Assembly: GCA_039105265.1 (NCBI GenBank)
Contig: JAPFFF010000068.1
Location: 1-64,000 of the forward strand
Direction: 5' to 3'
DNA from: Tritrichomonas musculus
Lineage: Eukaryota; Parabasalia; Tritrichomonadida; Tritrichomonadidae
DNA: 64,000 nucleotides
Position 1 is the first letter of the stretch. The number at the start of each line of letters is the position of its first letter. A model generated the notes under the pieces. The model saw only the letters and a list, made by a program, of their open reading frames with translations, did no database searches and had not been told where the DNA came from. Made by a program: the position numbers and the translations under genes. This document shows positions 20,501-30,125 of the stretch, one piece after another.

Positions 20501-22184
20501 AAGAAGTCGTTCCGATGATAAAGTGACTCGTTTAAGAATTCAATTAAATAAATATTGCAGACTTCATAAATTACCATCTACTTTGTCAAATGAAAAAGAA
20601 TATTATGATTTACGTGAAGGTATAACAGGTGGTTTATCTATGGTAATGCATCGTAAAAATATCCGTGGTGTTTCACACATTAATAAATTCAAATTTGAGC
20701 ATAATAAAGTCATTTCATATGATACACCTAATATTGTTTCACATGTTGTGGGTGTTGATTTCAACTCACTTTATCCTTCATCATTTTCGTCAAATTATCA
20801 TGAATTTAACCCTTATCATGGAGGCATTATGTATATGCCCGGTTCATTAATTACTCGTTTTGAATGTTATGATGAAAATGGAAACAAAAAAGATGAAGTT
20901 TATAAAAAATGTATGAATATAATTTATACTAAACATAGATATGAGCCAAATCCTGAATTGATATTTAGAGCTAAAGTTAAATTAGAATGTCCCATTAATA
21001 AAATAAATGATCTCATTAACTTTCCACCAGTATTTCGTAATTTTGATATTAAAAATACTGAAGATGTTATTGGTAAATATATGTATCAATACGGAAAGAA
21101 AAATAAAATTAGTGTTATTGATAAAACAGATACTAAATTAACAATGACATTAGATACAATGGGTGAATTTAAATCATTTGGTTGTTATTATTTATGGTTC
21201 CTCATTGATCATGGATTAAAAGTTACTGATATCCTTAATTTATCATTGTATGAGGCAAATAAAGCTTTTCATCCATTTGTTAACGAATTCATGCGTAAAC
21301 GTCAAGATATTATTGCTGGTAAATCATCCGGTAACGAAAAATTTTATAAAATATCAATGAATGGTTCATACGGTTATGATGGAATGAATACAGAAAAATA
21401 TAGTAAGGTTAAAATTTGTGATTCAGATAAAGCTTATCAATCAATTGTATCAGATACTTATATTAATGGTTCCAGAATTGCTGATGATACATTCCTTATT
21501 CAATCAAATCCTAAATCATTCAGGTGTAAAACATGTATTCAAACGGCATTTTTCACTCTTGATAATGCTAAATTTTGGTATTTAACATTCATTTATGACT
21601 TTATGTTTAAATGTTTAGACACAAATAAATTTCATTTAACATCTGCAGACACTGATTCAGCTTATTTTGCTATTGCTGGAAACATGAATGAATCAAATGA
21701 TCAAGTATTTAAACACATCATTAAAGATCAACAATTTTATGATGAAAATATTTATAAATTCATGCCTGATCCATCAATTAATACAGTTTATGATGAAAAG
21801 AAAATTTTGGGTTGTTGTGTTGAAAAATACGGTGATAATCAAGTAGCTTTATGTCCTAAATGTTATACAATATGGAATAACGCATTTATAGATGCTCAGG
21901 GCAAAGCCCACGAAGGTGTGACTAAATCATTAAAACTTAAAGGAGTTTCATTAAAAACTAATAAAATTGTTTCATCAGATTATAAGGATATATTAGATAA
22001 TCAAAGTGTTAAATCAGGTAAGAACATTAACTTACAAATGAATCATAACATTATGTCAAAAATAACGATTAACAAAAATGCTTTAACTGGATTTCATAAT
22101 AAAATGATTGTATTAACGAATGAAGCATGCGCACCATTTATAAAAGGATTAAGAGCCAACAATTATGAAGTTCATGAATCTTAA
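17598..22184 (+). CDS. Maverick protein-primed DNA polymerase B with HNH-like insert
   Basis: A 1528-residue family B polymerase, the replication enzyme of Polintons. The exonuclease motifs are MTYDFETME (about residue 570), FGFNSSRFDSNLF and the YNDNDVEMM type. The polymerase motifs are VGVDFNSLYPSS (about 1050), KISMNGSYG (about 1250), the ADTDSAYF catalytic pair (about 1350) and KSLKLKGVS. Between exonuclease and polymerase lies an HNH-nuclease-like zinc module (about residues 928-975): CHLCG, then PTLDRINNDIGH, then NCLLACASCNQLR. The first 500 residues are unassigned; in this family that region can contain the terminal-protein function. An AT-rich leader follows the terminal repeat. The stop overlaps the convergent integrase gene by 4 nt. 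Confidence 0.95.
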   Translation: MLDNTPIEKLIELDNLVHNDNATIDEWKNEFNNEKDLRENLIDSIVQDILDRGYDGENDYNSMYWFAKGLNIPSPKPPHKYIDSDEYFYNNLHKLKIKNSIDELHKQQTQTKFNSQINNEKSVIHTQKANYKRMLDELLKNKPLLKPLPPKEMKLLKPYAQKLFEAQNEELINFFKDFGHDFQSKDIDYLVVNVPHEYELALNLLEQHRKALKDQEVVTKNQNKDPIVVYYLNSFSTIDDIFNYLEDVVFKSERKPFKLTFELSGIFEIPIKQHGEIIRYDYEKRVINAINYKYSSNIPITVQTNSDLEKIKFYIESVLHNYEVSESSVKLTFVSSVAFTISRLVKITGKLQLPEELVKSKLIITDNEDDKMCWYRFLAVCVNPKLLNYKSYKLNDRTNHARRLLCEEHGFPYKTKITNEALNFLNNYDGTTMEEMKLSAQKHKINVNIYEYFGTGLYDISEQWFFDKSYTTFNALLYSKGQILHIMYIKDAEKLTGLLVCPKCKSYVVRGINNHKRFEQHVNKCDGKFKKNFIVEKQSLPYCPHILSNSVYEYCLAHNLQFKPQEYYMTYDFETMEHSINESLTKSTTINSRLVPLSVSCCIKFSSGTLTKHFDARDKDFIIHWIEYMFNQAHLIINDKINFYKQMLNIEDPKDIVHDLETVTVFGFNSSRFDSNLFKQYFNHKGENCSWSVDNNSLIGSSTALKQFILKSDKISLRFIDAQAFIAGGTLKQFGIDFGGESNSSKGVFPYEAVNTENFNVVLSQSQPFEYKDFYSYLGQRFLITEEEYNLYLEDSKRFNTRWDYLLSYNDNDVEMMIKPIDNLINLNAQYNVDLISNLSLSKNSVCIKYALAYKDFDPSIDYNIINTSNTFIPSLNWWSYKCDSYYYQDERFNKLNPNKPQRNLNKVVSEDDFDEFMKLYNNPSTGKCHLCGEHFTNHNKPTLDRINNDIGHELSNCLLACASCNQLRSRSDDKVTRLRIQLNKYCRLHKLPSTLSNEKEYYDLREGITGGLSMVMHRKNIRGVSHINKFKFEHNKVISYDTPNIVSHVVGVDFNSLYPSSFSSNYHEFNPYHGGIMYMPGSLITRFECYDENGNKKDEVYKKCMNIIYTKHRYEPNPELIFRAKVKLECPINKINDLINFPPVFRNFDIKNTEDVIGKYMYQYGKKNKISVIDKTDTKLTMTLDTMGEFKSFGCYYLWFLIDHGLKVTDILNLSLYEANKAFHPFVNEFMRKRQDIIAGKSSGNEKFYKISMNGSYGYDGMNTEKYSKVKICDSDKAYQSIVSDTYINGSRIADDTFLIQSNPKSFRCKTCIQTAFFTLDNAKFWYLTFIYDFMFKCLDTNKFHLTSADTDSAYFAIAGNMNESNDQVFKHIIKDQQFYDENIYKFMPDPSINTVYDEKKILGCCVEKYGDNQVALCPKCYTIWNNAFIDAQGKAHEGVTKSLKLKGVSLKTNKIVSSDYKDILDNQSVKSGKNINLQMNHNIMSKITINKNALTGFHNKMIVLTNEACAPFIKGLRANNYEVHES

Positions 22185-23788
22185 ACGTAATCTAATTTAT
22201 ATCTTGGTATCATTTGTATTTTTCCATTTTTACCGTTAACATTACCTTTAACTTCATATAATCCATTCTTGAAACCAATAACTTTAAATTCACCGGGTTG
22301 AATTATTGACCGTCTTTTACCCATTGTGTCTTTTTCGTTATAAACTTTAACACTTACACCTTCATTTATTCTAAATCCGGGACTATTCATTACTTTCCAA
22401 TTCTCCTGACATATTCGCCTTACTATATACTCCTCTAATTCAGAATCATCATTTACCATTTTCGGTGTTACTTCAAAGCCTGCCCATTTACTTAAACCTT
22501 TATGTGGTGCATTATTATATTGATTAACTATTTCATCCATAACATTTGGTGTAATTACGCCAACTTTCATCACATATGCCATATCTCTAATACTCCTAAT
22601 TACTCTATCAATAACGCCCAAACTTCCATGTAATGGATCACTTTTAACTGCTTTCTGTTCTTTATTCATGAAATCGGGATAATTTCCCATTACTTGTCTT
22701 TCAACTGGTTTAAAATCAATTCCTCGTGAATTATAAAATGACTCCCACGCTAATTTTGAATTAAAACTTTTTTCACCATCACCCGTTAAATGTTTTACAT
22801 TCATTCCTTTTTCAATCATTCTATTTAATGCTCTCAAATATGAAACACTACTTTTTAAATTCTGTTTTGTAAATGTTTTATCATCAATCATATCATTTAA
22901 TAACTCCACATATAAATATTTAGTGTTTGCATTTATTGCAACTAAATAAGCCAGTTTTCCAACGAACATTAAATCAATAATCCATGTATTCCTTGCTGTG
23001 CATTTATGAAGTTGATAATTTTTAATATTTCTTTTCAAATCAAATGATGACTTTATTTTTCCATCACTTACTTTCATTTCTGGATTAATTAATTTTAAGG
23101 CATTAACTTTATCTTTACTTTTATAACCAATCAACCCCGTTAATTCATTTTCATCATAATTTATCGTTGTTCCCGGTTGTTTAAAATATTTCTTTTTATA
23201 ATCTTCATACCAATTATTAATTGAACGTCTACCTCTATTCCATCCACTAGTAACTCTTACAAAATCATCATATGTTAATAAATTATCATTCATATGTTCA
23301 ACAACAAATTTATCTAATTTATCACCAAACGTTTTTTTTCTTACTTTTGGTTCACTCTTGTGCTCATTTTCATATTCTCTTTCATATTCATCATAAATGT
23401 TTCTTATATCTTCATCCAATAATGGCTGAAAATATTTTAAACGTTTAACTTGTACAAATGATAATTTATTTTTGTTCTTATGAACTTTGCTCAATAAATC
23501 CTCTCTTGCTATTCTCACTGCTATTTCATAATCTGCTATTCGTTCATGTTCCTTTTCTACTTCACGTCTACGTTCTTCATCCTTTACTATATCACGAATG
23601 GTTAAGTAATGAATTATATAGAAATTGTTTATATGTTGAGCTGGAATTTTCACTTTCAAATATTTTTCACAATAATGATTTATATAATATTTCACTTGTT
23701 CCTCAAATCTATTCGGTTCATACTTTTCTATCTTACTTGTCACATATGAAATTATTCCATCTGTGTTATTAAATAATGTTTCAGTCAT
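22181..23788 (-). CDS. Maverick retroviral-type integrase
   Basis: A 535-residue protein with a DDE-type (rve) core in the middle: TWIIDLMFV, then LTGDGEKSF, then GSLGVIDRVIRSIRDM. It has an N-terminal charged helical region (DNA-binding region in the family) and a C-terminal SH3/chromo-like end with the stretch GEFKVIGFKNGLYEVKG. Integrases of this family join the element ends to target DNA and produce short target duplications, in line with the 5-bp duplication seen here. The 3' end overlaps the polymerase gene tail-to-tail. Upstream it is divergent from the next small gene across about 105 bp of AT-rich promoter space. Confidence 0.92.
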   Translation of the reverse strand: MTETLFNNTDGIISYVTSKIEKYEPNRFEEQVKYYINHYCEKYLKVKIPAQHINNFYIIHYLTIRDIVKDEERRREVEKEHERIADYEIAVRIAREDLLSKVHKNKNKLSFVQVKRLKYFQPLLDEDIRNIYDEYEREYENEHKSEPKVRKKTFGDKLDKFVVEHMNDNLLTYDDFVRVTSGWNRGRRSINNWYEDYKKKYFKQPGTTINYDENELTGLIGYKSKDKVNALKLINPEMKVSDGKIKSSFDLKRNIKNYQLHKCTARNTWIIDLMFVGKLAYLVAINANTKYLYVELLNDMIDDKTFTKQNLKSSVSYLRALNRMIEKGMNVKHLTGDGEKSFNSKLAWESFYNSRGIDFKPVERQVMGNYPDFMNKEQKAVKSDPLHGSLGVIDRVIRSIRDMAYVMKVGVITPNVMDEIVNQYNNAPHKGLSKWAGFEVTPKMVNDDSELEEYIVRRICQENWKVMNSPGFRINEGVSVKVYNEKDTMGKRRSIIQPGEFKVIGFKNGLYEVKGNVNGKNGKIQMIPRYKLDYV

Positions 23789-23893
23789 GTTTTAAAATAA
23801 ATTAAATTAAAGATATTTGATGATTTCATGAATGTAAAAATAATTATTTAGTTTATTTTTCATAAATTAAATTTTTTATCACATAATAAAAAT

Positions 23894-24124
23894 ATGACTC
23901 AAACCTTACCGCCTCTTAAACAACGACATGAACGTAAAACATTTGCTACTCCAACGTTGAAACTCATAAATTCACGTCTTCAATATTATAGAAAAGTATT
24001 AAGTCAATCTGAACCAACAACGGAGAAAGGAAAACTTAGTCGTGCAAGAATTCAAAATAAATATGATCAGTGTATGAAAGTTAGAGCATTATTAAACAGA
24101 GCCGTTAAGAACCTTTATCTTTAA
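23894..24124 (+). CDS. Small basic Maverick protein, 76 aa
   Basis: A lysine/arginine-rich small protein (LKQRHERK and LNRAVKNL), divergent from the integrase and overlapping the next gene tail-to-tail by 20 nt. No family is recognised. Its basic character would suit nucleic-acid binding, which is inference only. Confidence 0.6.
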   Translation: MTQTLPPLKQRHERKTFATPTLKLINSRLQYYRKVLSQSEPTTEKGKLSRARIQNKYDQCMKVRALLNRAVKNLYL

Positions 24125-24332
24125 CATAGAACCCATCACTACCGAAATACTCCAACGCTGGATTATTTGAATTATCAAATTTAGGTAATATTTTTGCAAC
24201 ATTACCAACAACAGGTAACTTTTCCATTATTGATTTTGTTTTATTCCATCCAAATTTGAAGCCATCAGCGAAATCTTTAGCTGCTTCTTTAACTTTCCCC
24301 GCTAACTTTTTAAACCAACTACCAAAAGCCAT
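24105..24332 (-). CDS. MAFGSWF-family hydrophobic/amphipathic peptide, 75 aa
   Basis: Starts MAFGSWFKKLAGKVKEAAKD and continues as a basic amphipathic helix. Its first seven residues match the protein starting at 31958 in the same element. Short amphipathic proteins like this in Polintons and adenoviruses are minor virion proteins that act on membranes or bind DNA. Function here is inferred from composition and the paired occurrence. Confidence 0.6.
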   Translation of the reverse strand: MAFGSWFKKLAGKVKEAAKDFADGFKFGWNKTKSIMEKLPVVGNVAKILPKFDNSNNPALEYFGSDGFYVKDKGS

Positions 24333-24383
24333 ATTTAAATTTAATTAAAAATTATGATTTAATATTTTTATTTAAAACTAAAT

Positions 24384-25025
24384 ATGACATTAAAGCAAGC
24401 AAGAATATTAAGTAGTGAAACCGATAACACTATTAAGCAAGAACAAAACACAAATGTTAACATTAACATTAAACCATCAACTAAACCACGACCTCAAACC
24501 GTTCCGTTATATCCTAATGTTCCACCATTAAATCCAAACGTAAATTTTACTCAAGCGAACCAACCTGCGGATATTCCACCGGTTGGTCAAACTTTATATA
24601 TTCCGACGACGGAGGATTTGAACTATCAATCTCAACCTCCAACAAACAGCAATTTCCCATTAACTCGAGACAGAGGTATTGCAGATTTAGGAAATGAAAT
24701 TGAGGATTTAGAAAAGAAAAACCAATTTCTACAAATGTTAGTTGAAATGTATGAATCAAACCCGTTAAAAATAAATGCTTACGTTGTTTGTGAAAGTAAG
24801 TTATTAATGAACATGATAAAGTTATTAACTGATTGTGAGAAAGTTGATTTAGTACTTAATGAAGATATTGGATGTTCTGGATGTACTGCAAAATCAAACA
24901 AAATCATTTATGTTTCAAAAATATTGATTACTAAAGACGGAAAAACAAGTGAACTCAAATATGATTACAATGAAGTTTATAGTCAATTTGTTAAATATGG
25001 AATTAGTTTGAAAATGACATATTAA
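24384..25025 (+). CDS. Proline-rich, coiled-coil Maverick protein, 213 aa
   Basis: Residues 30-90 are rich in P, N and Q (VPLYPNVPPLNPNV and similar). Residues about 100-125 form a short coiled coil (LGNEIEDLEKKNQFLQMLVE), followed by a compact C-terminal part with a CSGC pair. I do not recognise it. It is divergent from the 75-residue gene and convergent (1-nt gap) with the large fibre-like gene. Confidence 0.65.
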   Translation: MTLKQARILSSETDNTIKQEQNTNVNINIKPSTKPRPQTVPLYPNVPPLNPNVNFTQANQPADIPPVGQTLYIPTTEDLNYQSQPPTNSNFPLTRDRGIADLGNEIEDLEKKNQFLQMLVEMYESNPLKINAYVVCESKLLMNMIKLLTDCEKVDLVLNEDIGCSGCTAKSNKIIYVSKILITKDGKTSELKYDYNEVYSQFVKYGISLKMTY

Positions 25026-25026
25026 T

Positions 25027-28000
25027 TTAAGCCTTAAATACCGCTAACATATTTTCATTAATTATACCAGTGATGATGCCAACAGTTGTTCTACGTATTT
25101 TTGATGTTATCGCGGTAGCTCCAGTTATTATTTTTAGAACGTTATCGTCATCTACAAACACTTCATCCCCGATTGCGTAACATGAGGTATCTTTAACTTT
25201 AACTAAATAATCACCACCTGAAGCAAATGTAACACATTTATTAGCTTCATCAATAGAAGTGCATATACCTATGAAAGTGTTCCATTTACCATTAGTCTTT
25301 ACTGAACAAATACAATCCGTAGTGTCTGATTCAGTGCTTGATATGAAAGACTTAGTTGATATGTCATATTTGTAAACCTTACCTGTCATATATACTGGTG
25401 CACCAACTATGAAATCATTTATTGAATTCATTGATTCCTCAATCGGAGAGTAATGAGTGATTGTTGTGTTTGATTGTGTACCGTAAATAGCAGCCTTAAA
25501 TTTTGCTAAATAACCTCGGGACATGATACCTTTTGAATATATTTGTTTAGCATCTAATAATTCCTGAGTAGTTGTCCAAGAATATCCACCTATCGGGAAA
25601 TTATATGTAAGTGGTATTCCTGATGTTATATCAACAGTGTCTTCATAATAGAATGGGAATTTGAAATTGTCGAAATAAACAGTTCTTTGATGTAATACAA
25701 GAACAATGTTATGAGGATTTTCAGCTGTATCATAGAATAACACCCTTATTTCATTACATAGCGCATATTCACCAATTATGTATTCCATTTTAATTACATT
25801 GTTTTCAAGTTTTAGATAATGAATTGCTATCTCACCACCCTCTGTAATCGGACCGCAATCAATTGCACATCTTCTTATTAGCTGCTCATCTGTAACAACA
25901 TTCGACTGCAATGCATATTTCCCATCAGCCACATCCTTGGTCTCATACTTATCTAATTCATACGCTAATTCATCTTCATCAACGAACTTCTCATCAGCCT
26001 GGGCACTAGTGTAATATGGTGTTAAATCAACTGGTGCTGGGATATCCGTTTTCAAAGCATAATTATTTTTTATGAGATTCATATTTGGGATACAATATTC
26101 ATCATAAACTTCAGGTCTGTATGAATAACATACTGATTCTAGATCGACATCATAGTTATCATTATATCTGAATGTTCCACCATAATAGAAAAAGTATATA
26201 GAAAAAGTATTTTCGCCTTTTTTGTAATAATAATATTCCGAGTCTTCACTATCATACAAATATTCTCCTGAAATATCATCATTATTACAAGAGCCTTTCA
26301 CTATTAATGATGATTTCTTTAATATTTTGCATAAATCTCCATCCAAATTTACAATATTCGTTCTTTTATCTTCATCATTTGTTGTTCCATTTACGAAGTA
26401 GGTAGTGATTGATAATTCTTGAGTTATATTTTCGGTTGATAATATGTCTTCTTTTGTTACATATGGTTCCAAAGCTGTTGTCAATGCAGTACTCAGTGCA
26501 GATTCATTAACTAAATCATTTGGAATCTCTGGTAATTCTGTTTTTAATGCATAATCATTTAATGCATTTGTTAATGTTTCATTATTGACTAAATCATTTG
26601 GTATTGATGGTATGTCAGTCTTTAGTGCATAAGCATTTAATATATTTGTTAATTGATTGTTATTTTTAAAGTTTGAGTTTAAATATGTGTACGACGGATA
26701 ATTATCTTGAACATATCGAACAGTTGCATAATTATTTAATGTTTCACTTAATTTATTCGTGAATGATTCATTTAATTGAACTTTATGATTTTCAATCAAT
26801 TTTTTAGTTGCTGATGCTGTTAATAATTGGTTATTAGTTAATGTTTCACCTAATAATAATTCATTATCGTTTTTAGCTGCTGGGGTGTATTTGAGTTTAA
26901 CAAATGATGGTTGAATTGTTCCATAAATTAATATATATGGGAATTCATAAACTAATTCGCAATTAATAGCTGAAATATCTGTAACATCTGAGTTCAAACA
27001 TTCAATACTTCCATTTTCCTTATACTCATATTCGTAAATTCGGTACATCTCGCCAATATCATCAACCATAAATGAAACATCAATTTTATAATTAGTTTCA
27101 ATATGTTCACAGTAATATTTAAAACATAATCTTTCATCAGGAATTATAATTTCTGTTTCAACATATGGTTTTTCTTCAACTACTTCATGAGGTGCTAATA
27201 CTAATCCATCATCAATTATTTCATCAACATATGCAACTTCTTTAACAGTTGATCCAGCATTTTTACTAAACGCTAATTTTAATGCACCAAATATACCTTC
27301 AGCACCAACTTTCATTAATCCGCCAAAGTTAAAACAAAAGTTACTAATTTGTACGACATCCATAACTACATCAAACCAATTTGTTTTAGTTTTCATATCA
27401 TTAATTTCTTTCTCTAACTTTGCACAATAATTTTGAAGTGCTGATATTTGATTAACTGCTATATCAACTGTGTTACCTAATGAATTTAAAACGAATACGT
27501 GGGATTCAATGTTCTCACCAATAACAACTCCTGAAGTTTGAATGTTAAAGTTTGTATATAATGTTGTGCATGCTTCAGGTCGTGGTGAGACAGTATAATA
27601 ACCAGTATTAGCTAAGAACTCAAATGTATTCATTCCTTTTTCATAACTTACATCAGCAATAGTATAAATTAATTCATCATCTTTTGGCATATATAATATT
27701 AAACCATATGGAGGATTACCGACTTGCAAAGGTGAAGTATAATGATATTCAAGTAATTCAAAATAATTGTCGGATTGAAGTTTGTAGTTATTTAATCCCG
27801 ATGATTTATATTCGAAGTCAACAATGAAGTCATAAGTTTTATTATTTATGTTCAAAGTTGCTGAATATGTACAATTAGCAAAATCTTTGACGGGGTAAAT
27901 GTAAACCCTCCATGCATCATTATCTTCTTTATATGTTTGAATTTTACAGTTATCTTTTGGTGCTAACATTCCTTTATTAACTAATAACTCAAATGGGTTT

Positions 28001-29091
28001 CCTTGATTATCATAACCAGCGAAAGTGTGTAATACTTTTTTATTAGCTTCATTTTTAGCAATACATATAAAGGCTACTTCATGAGAACCAGGATTTTTAC
28101 GTGTTAATTTCAGGGGAATATTGAAACTGTAATTAGTACCTACCCATTCATTACCTTGTTTAGTCATTTTGTAATCAGTACCGAATGATTCATCATGAAA
28201 TTCAAAAGTTTGACCTTCAATTAATGCTTCAAATTCAGGACTACCTGGAATATATCCCCAATCTGCATAATATAAAGGATTTGATTTATCATCTATTACA
28301 CCGTAAGCTTTCATTTCATAGAAGTCTGGTAATGGAGAACGATACAATTTAAAGCAATTGTCCGCATCTATTGTATTACACCTAAGATTTATTAATTTAT
28401 TTGAATCATTAGCTTTGTCACAACTAACATTTGTTTTTTGATTTGCGATATAATTGATTTTCATAAATCCAGATGTATATAATTGTAATGGTGTATCACC
28501 TTTTTTATTTGACATATATATTTTTGCTCCAACGTCATCTTCTTGATAAACCAACTCATAATTTCCATTTGAGATATTAACGATAGGATTTTTAAACATG
28601 TTTTCTTTAGAAGTTTTAGTTATAATTGCTTTTGGTAATTTCATATATGCAGGTAATTCTATTTCGAAAACATCACCGATATATTCACCAAATTCAGTTT
28701 TGATTGAAAGCGAATTTAAATCTGGTTGATCTAAATTTTCCGTTAATTTATCTGAAGTAATGATGAAATCATATATACCATCTTCAAATATGATATTGTC
28801 ATTTGTGTTATCTTGTTTATCTTCTAATGTTGTAATTCTTGATTCATGATTGTTTAATTCATCCGTAAATTTCATGGTTTGTTGATTGTATGAAGAAACT
28901 GATGCGTCAATGTCAGCAAGTCTTAATGTTAAACTTTGAGGATTTGTTGAAGACATTATTATGTCTCCATCAATAGTGGCATCATTGTGAACATGAATGT
29001 TTTTAAATTCTGAGTCTTTATCGGGCATACCACCTCCACCACCAGTGAATGCTCCATCTTTTGCATTTTGTTTTGTAATTATTGCAGTCAT
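25027..29091 (-). CDS. Very large fibre-like Maverick protein, 1354 aa
   Basis: The longest minus-strand gene of the element. After a glycine-rich start (FTGGGGGMP) come an IHVHNDATIDGDI stretch and heptad-rich segments. Around residues 780-890 there are repeated segments of the type NDYALKTDIP.IPNDLVN.. LT and YALKTDIPAPVDL, reminiscent of trimeric tail-fibre/adhesin stalks of phages. The C-terminal 130 residues (ATAITSKIRRTTVGIITGII and nearby) look like a small beta domain. A hydrophobic stretch with KVGAEGIFGALKL lies mid-protein. A role as surface fibre or attachment protein is inferred from the repeat style and size. Confidence 0.7.
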   Translation of the reverse strand: MTAIITKQNAKDGAFTGGGGGMPDKDSEFKNIHVHNDATIDGDIIMSSTNPQSLTLRLADIDASVSSYNQQTMKFTDELNNHESRITTLEDKQDNTNDNIIFEDGIYDFIITSDKLTENLDQPDLNSLSIKTEFGEYIGDVFEIELPAYMKLPKAIITKTSKENMFKNPIVNISNGNYELVYQEDDVGAKIYMSNKKGDTPLQLYTSGFMKINYIANQKTNVSCDKANDSNKLINLRCNTIDADNCFKLYRSPLPDFYEMKAYGVIDDKSNPLYYADWGYIPGSPEFEALIEGQTFEFHDESFGTDYKMTKQGNEWVGTNYSFNIPLKLTRKNPGSHEVAFICIAKNEANKKVLHTFAGYDNQGNPFELLVNKGMLAPKDNCKIQTYKEDNDAWRVYIYPVKDFANCTYSATLNINNKTYDFIVDFEYKSSGLNNYKLQSDNYFELLEYHYTSPLQVGNPPYGLILYMPKDDELIYTIADVSYEKGMNTFEFLANTGYYTVSPRPEACTTLYTNFNIQTSGVVIGENIESHVFVLNSLGNTVDIAVNQISALQNYCAKLEKEINDMKTKTNWFDVVMDVVQISNFCFNFGGLMKVGAEGIFGALKLAFSKNAGSTVKEVAYVDEIIDDGLVLAPHEVVEEKPYVETEIIIPDERLCFKYYCEHIETNYKIDVSFMVDDIGEMYRIYEYEYKENGSIECLNSDVTDISAINCELVYEFPYILIYGTIQPSFVKLKYTPAAKNDNELLLGETLTNNQLLTASATKKLIENHKVQLNESFTNKLSETLNNYATVRYVQDNYPSYTYLNSNFKNNNQLTNILNAYALKTDIPSIPNDLVNNETLTNALNDYALKTELPEIPNDLVNESALSTALTTALEPYVTKEDILSTENITQELSITTYFVNGTTNDEDKRTNIVNLDGDLCKILKKSSLIVKGSCNNDDISGEYLYDSEDSEYYYYKKGENTFSIYFFYYGGTFRYNDNYDVDLESVCYSYRPEVYDEYCIPNMNLIKNNYALKTDIPAPVDLTPYYTSAQADEKFVDEDELAYELDKYETKDVADGKYALQSNVVTDEQLIRRCAIDCGPITEGGEIAIHYLKLENNVIKMEYIIGEYALCNEIRVLFYDTAENPHNIVLVLHQRTVYFDNFKFPFYYEDTVDITSGIPLTYNFPIGGYSWTTTQELLDAKQIYSKGIMSRGYLAKFKAAIYGTQSNTTITHYSPIEESMNSINDFIVGAPVYMTGKVYKYDISTKSFISSTESDTTDCICSVKTNGKWNTFIGICTSIDEANKCVTFASGGDYLVKVKDTSCYAIGDEVFVDDDNVLKIITGATAITSKIRRTTVGIITGIINENMLAVFKA

Positions 29092-29123
29092 TTATTGATT
29101 TATTAATAATAAAAATAAAATTT

Positions 29124-29465
29124 TTAATATTCAAATTTAAGGAAAAGGGTGAAGTTATCAGGTATTATTTCATTACCTTTTGCATCAGTGAACCATACTT
29201 TAAATCTATCATGGTTTAATGTATATTTATATTTTCTGTTGTCGTCTGGAGGCGTTAAATTAGCGTACCAAACGAGAGAATCACAGTATTCATCACGTGG
29301 AACAAATGATGCGTGGCATTCGGTTTCGCCATCTAAATATCCATCACATGTAGCACGGCAATATTGAAATGAAATATATTTATCATTACGAGAATTAACG
29401 AACTCAGGAGGAAATTTATTTTCATAGTCACGAGTGATAAAGTAAGTTTTGGTTGTTTTATGCAT
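29124..29465 (-). CDS. Small Maverick protein, 113 aa
   Basis: Polar beta-rich sequence with several cysteines (QYCRATCDGYLDGETEC). It lies 32 bp upstream of the fibre-like gene on the same strand, with only an AT-rich gap between. No family is recognised; its position beside structural genes suggests a minor virion protein. Confidence 0.6.
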   Translation of the reverse strand: MHKTTKTYFITRDYENKFPPEFVNSRNDKYISFQYCRATCDGYLDGETECHASFVPRDEYCDSLVWYANLTPPDDNRKYKYTLNHDRFKVWFTDAKGNEIIPDNFTLFLKFEY

Positions 29466-29530
29466 TTATGATTTGATAAAAATAAAAATATATGAATTTA
29501 AAACATGTAGCCTTTGGCTGCAGAATTCTT

Positions 29531-30028
29531 TTAGAATTCGTCTGGGTCTATTTCATCTTCGTTTATGTTACATTTACTAGCTAATTCGTTGACGATTTCA
29601 ACTTTAGCCTCAGACCTATTTTTAATGAATTCATTAAGTTTATTTTGGTTTTCACATTCTTTTACTACACATTCATGATAAAATGATGTTTTATAATTTA
29701 TTCTATCAGCTTTAATATAAGCTTTCATTAATCGTATTTGTGATCCAGACGTTAGACCACCAAAGGTGCTTCGCACCCCGGGCAGAGCCCATGAACGTCT
29801 AGGAATAGTTAACCATTCACACTCAGGGAATAACTCTCTAAATTCTTTATATGTCATGACTTTTTGGGTGTTATTTTTATAAACTAATGAAAGAAATAAT
29901 ATCTTTACGTTCATTTTGTATTTATAGAATTTATCAGTTATGAAGTCATCAAAATATACTTGAACAGCTTTAAGTTCTGATTCAGGAAGTTTTTCAAATA
30001 ACTTATTAATGTTGATGTATTCACTCAT
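29531..30028 (-). CDS. Unassigned Maverick protein, 165 aa
   Basis: A charged, helix-rich protein starting MSEYININKLFEKLPESELK. The stretch RSWALPGVRSTFGG is encoded by two adjacent GC-rich micro-hairpins (29765-29777, 29780-29790) that sit in frame inside the otherwise AT-rich gene. No domain is recognised. Confidence 0.6.
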   Translation of the reverse strand: MSEYININKLFEKLPESELKAVQVYFDDFITDKFYKYKMNVKILFLSLVYKNNTQKVMTYKEFRELFPECEWLTIPRRSWALPGVRSTFGGLTSGSQIRLMKAYIKADRINYKTSFYHECVVKECENQNKLNEFIKNRSEAKVEIVNELASKCNINEDEIDPDEF

Positions 30029-30125
30029 TTATATAGAAATAAAAAATTTGAAAAATAAATTTTAAATAGATTTAAAAATTTTTGAAAACGTTTGAAATGA
30101 AAAATAATTAAATTAATTATTAGAT

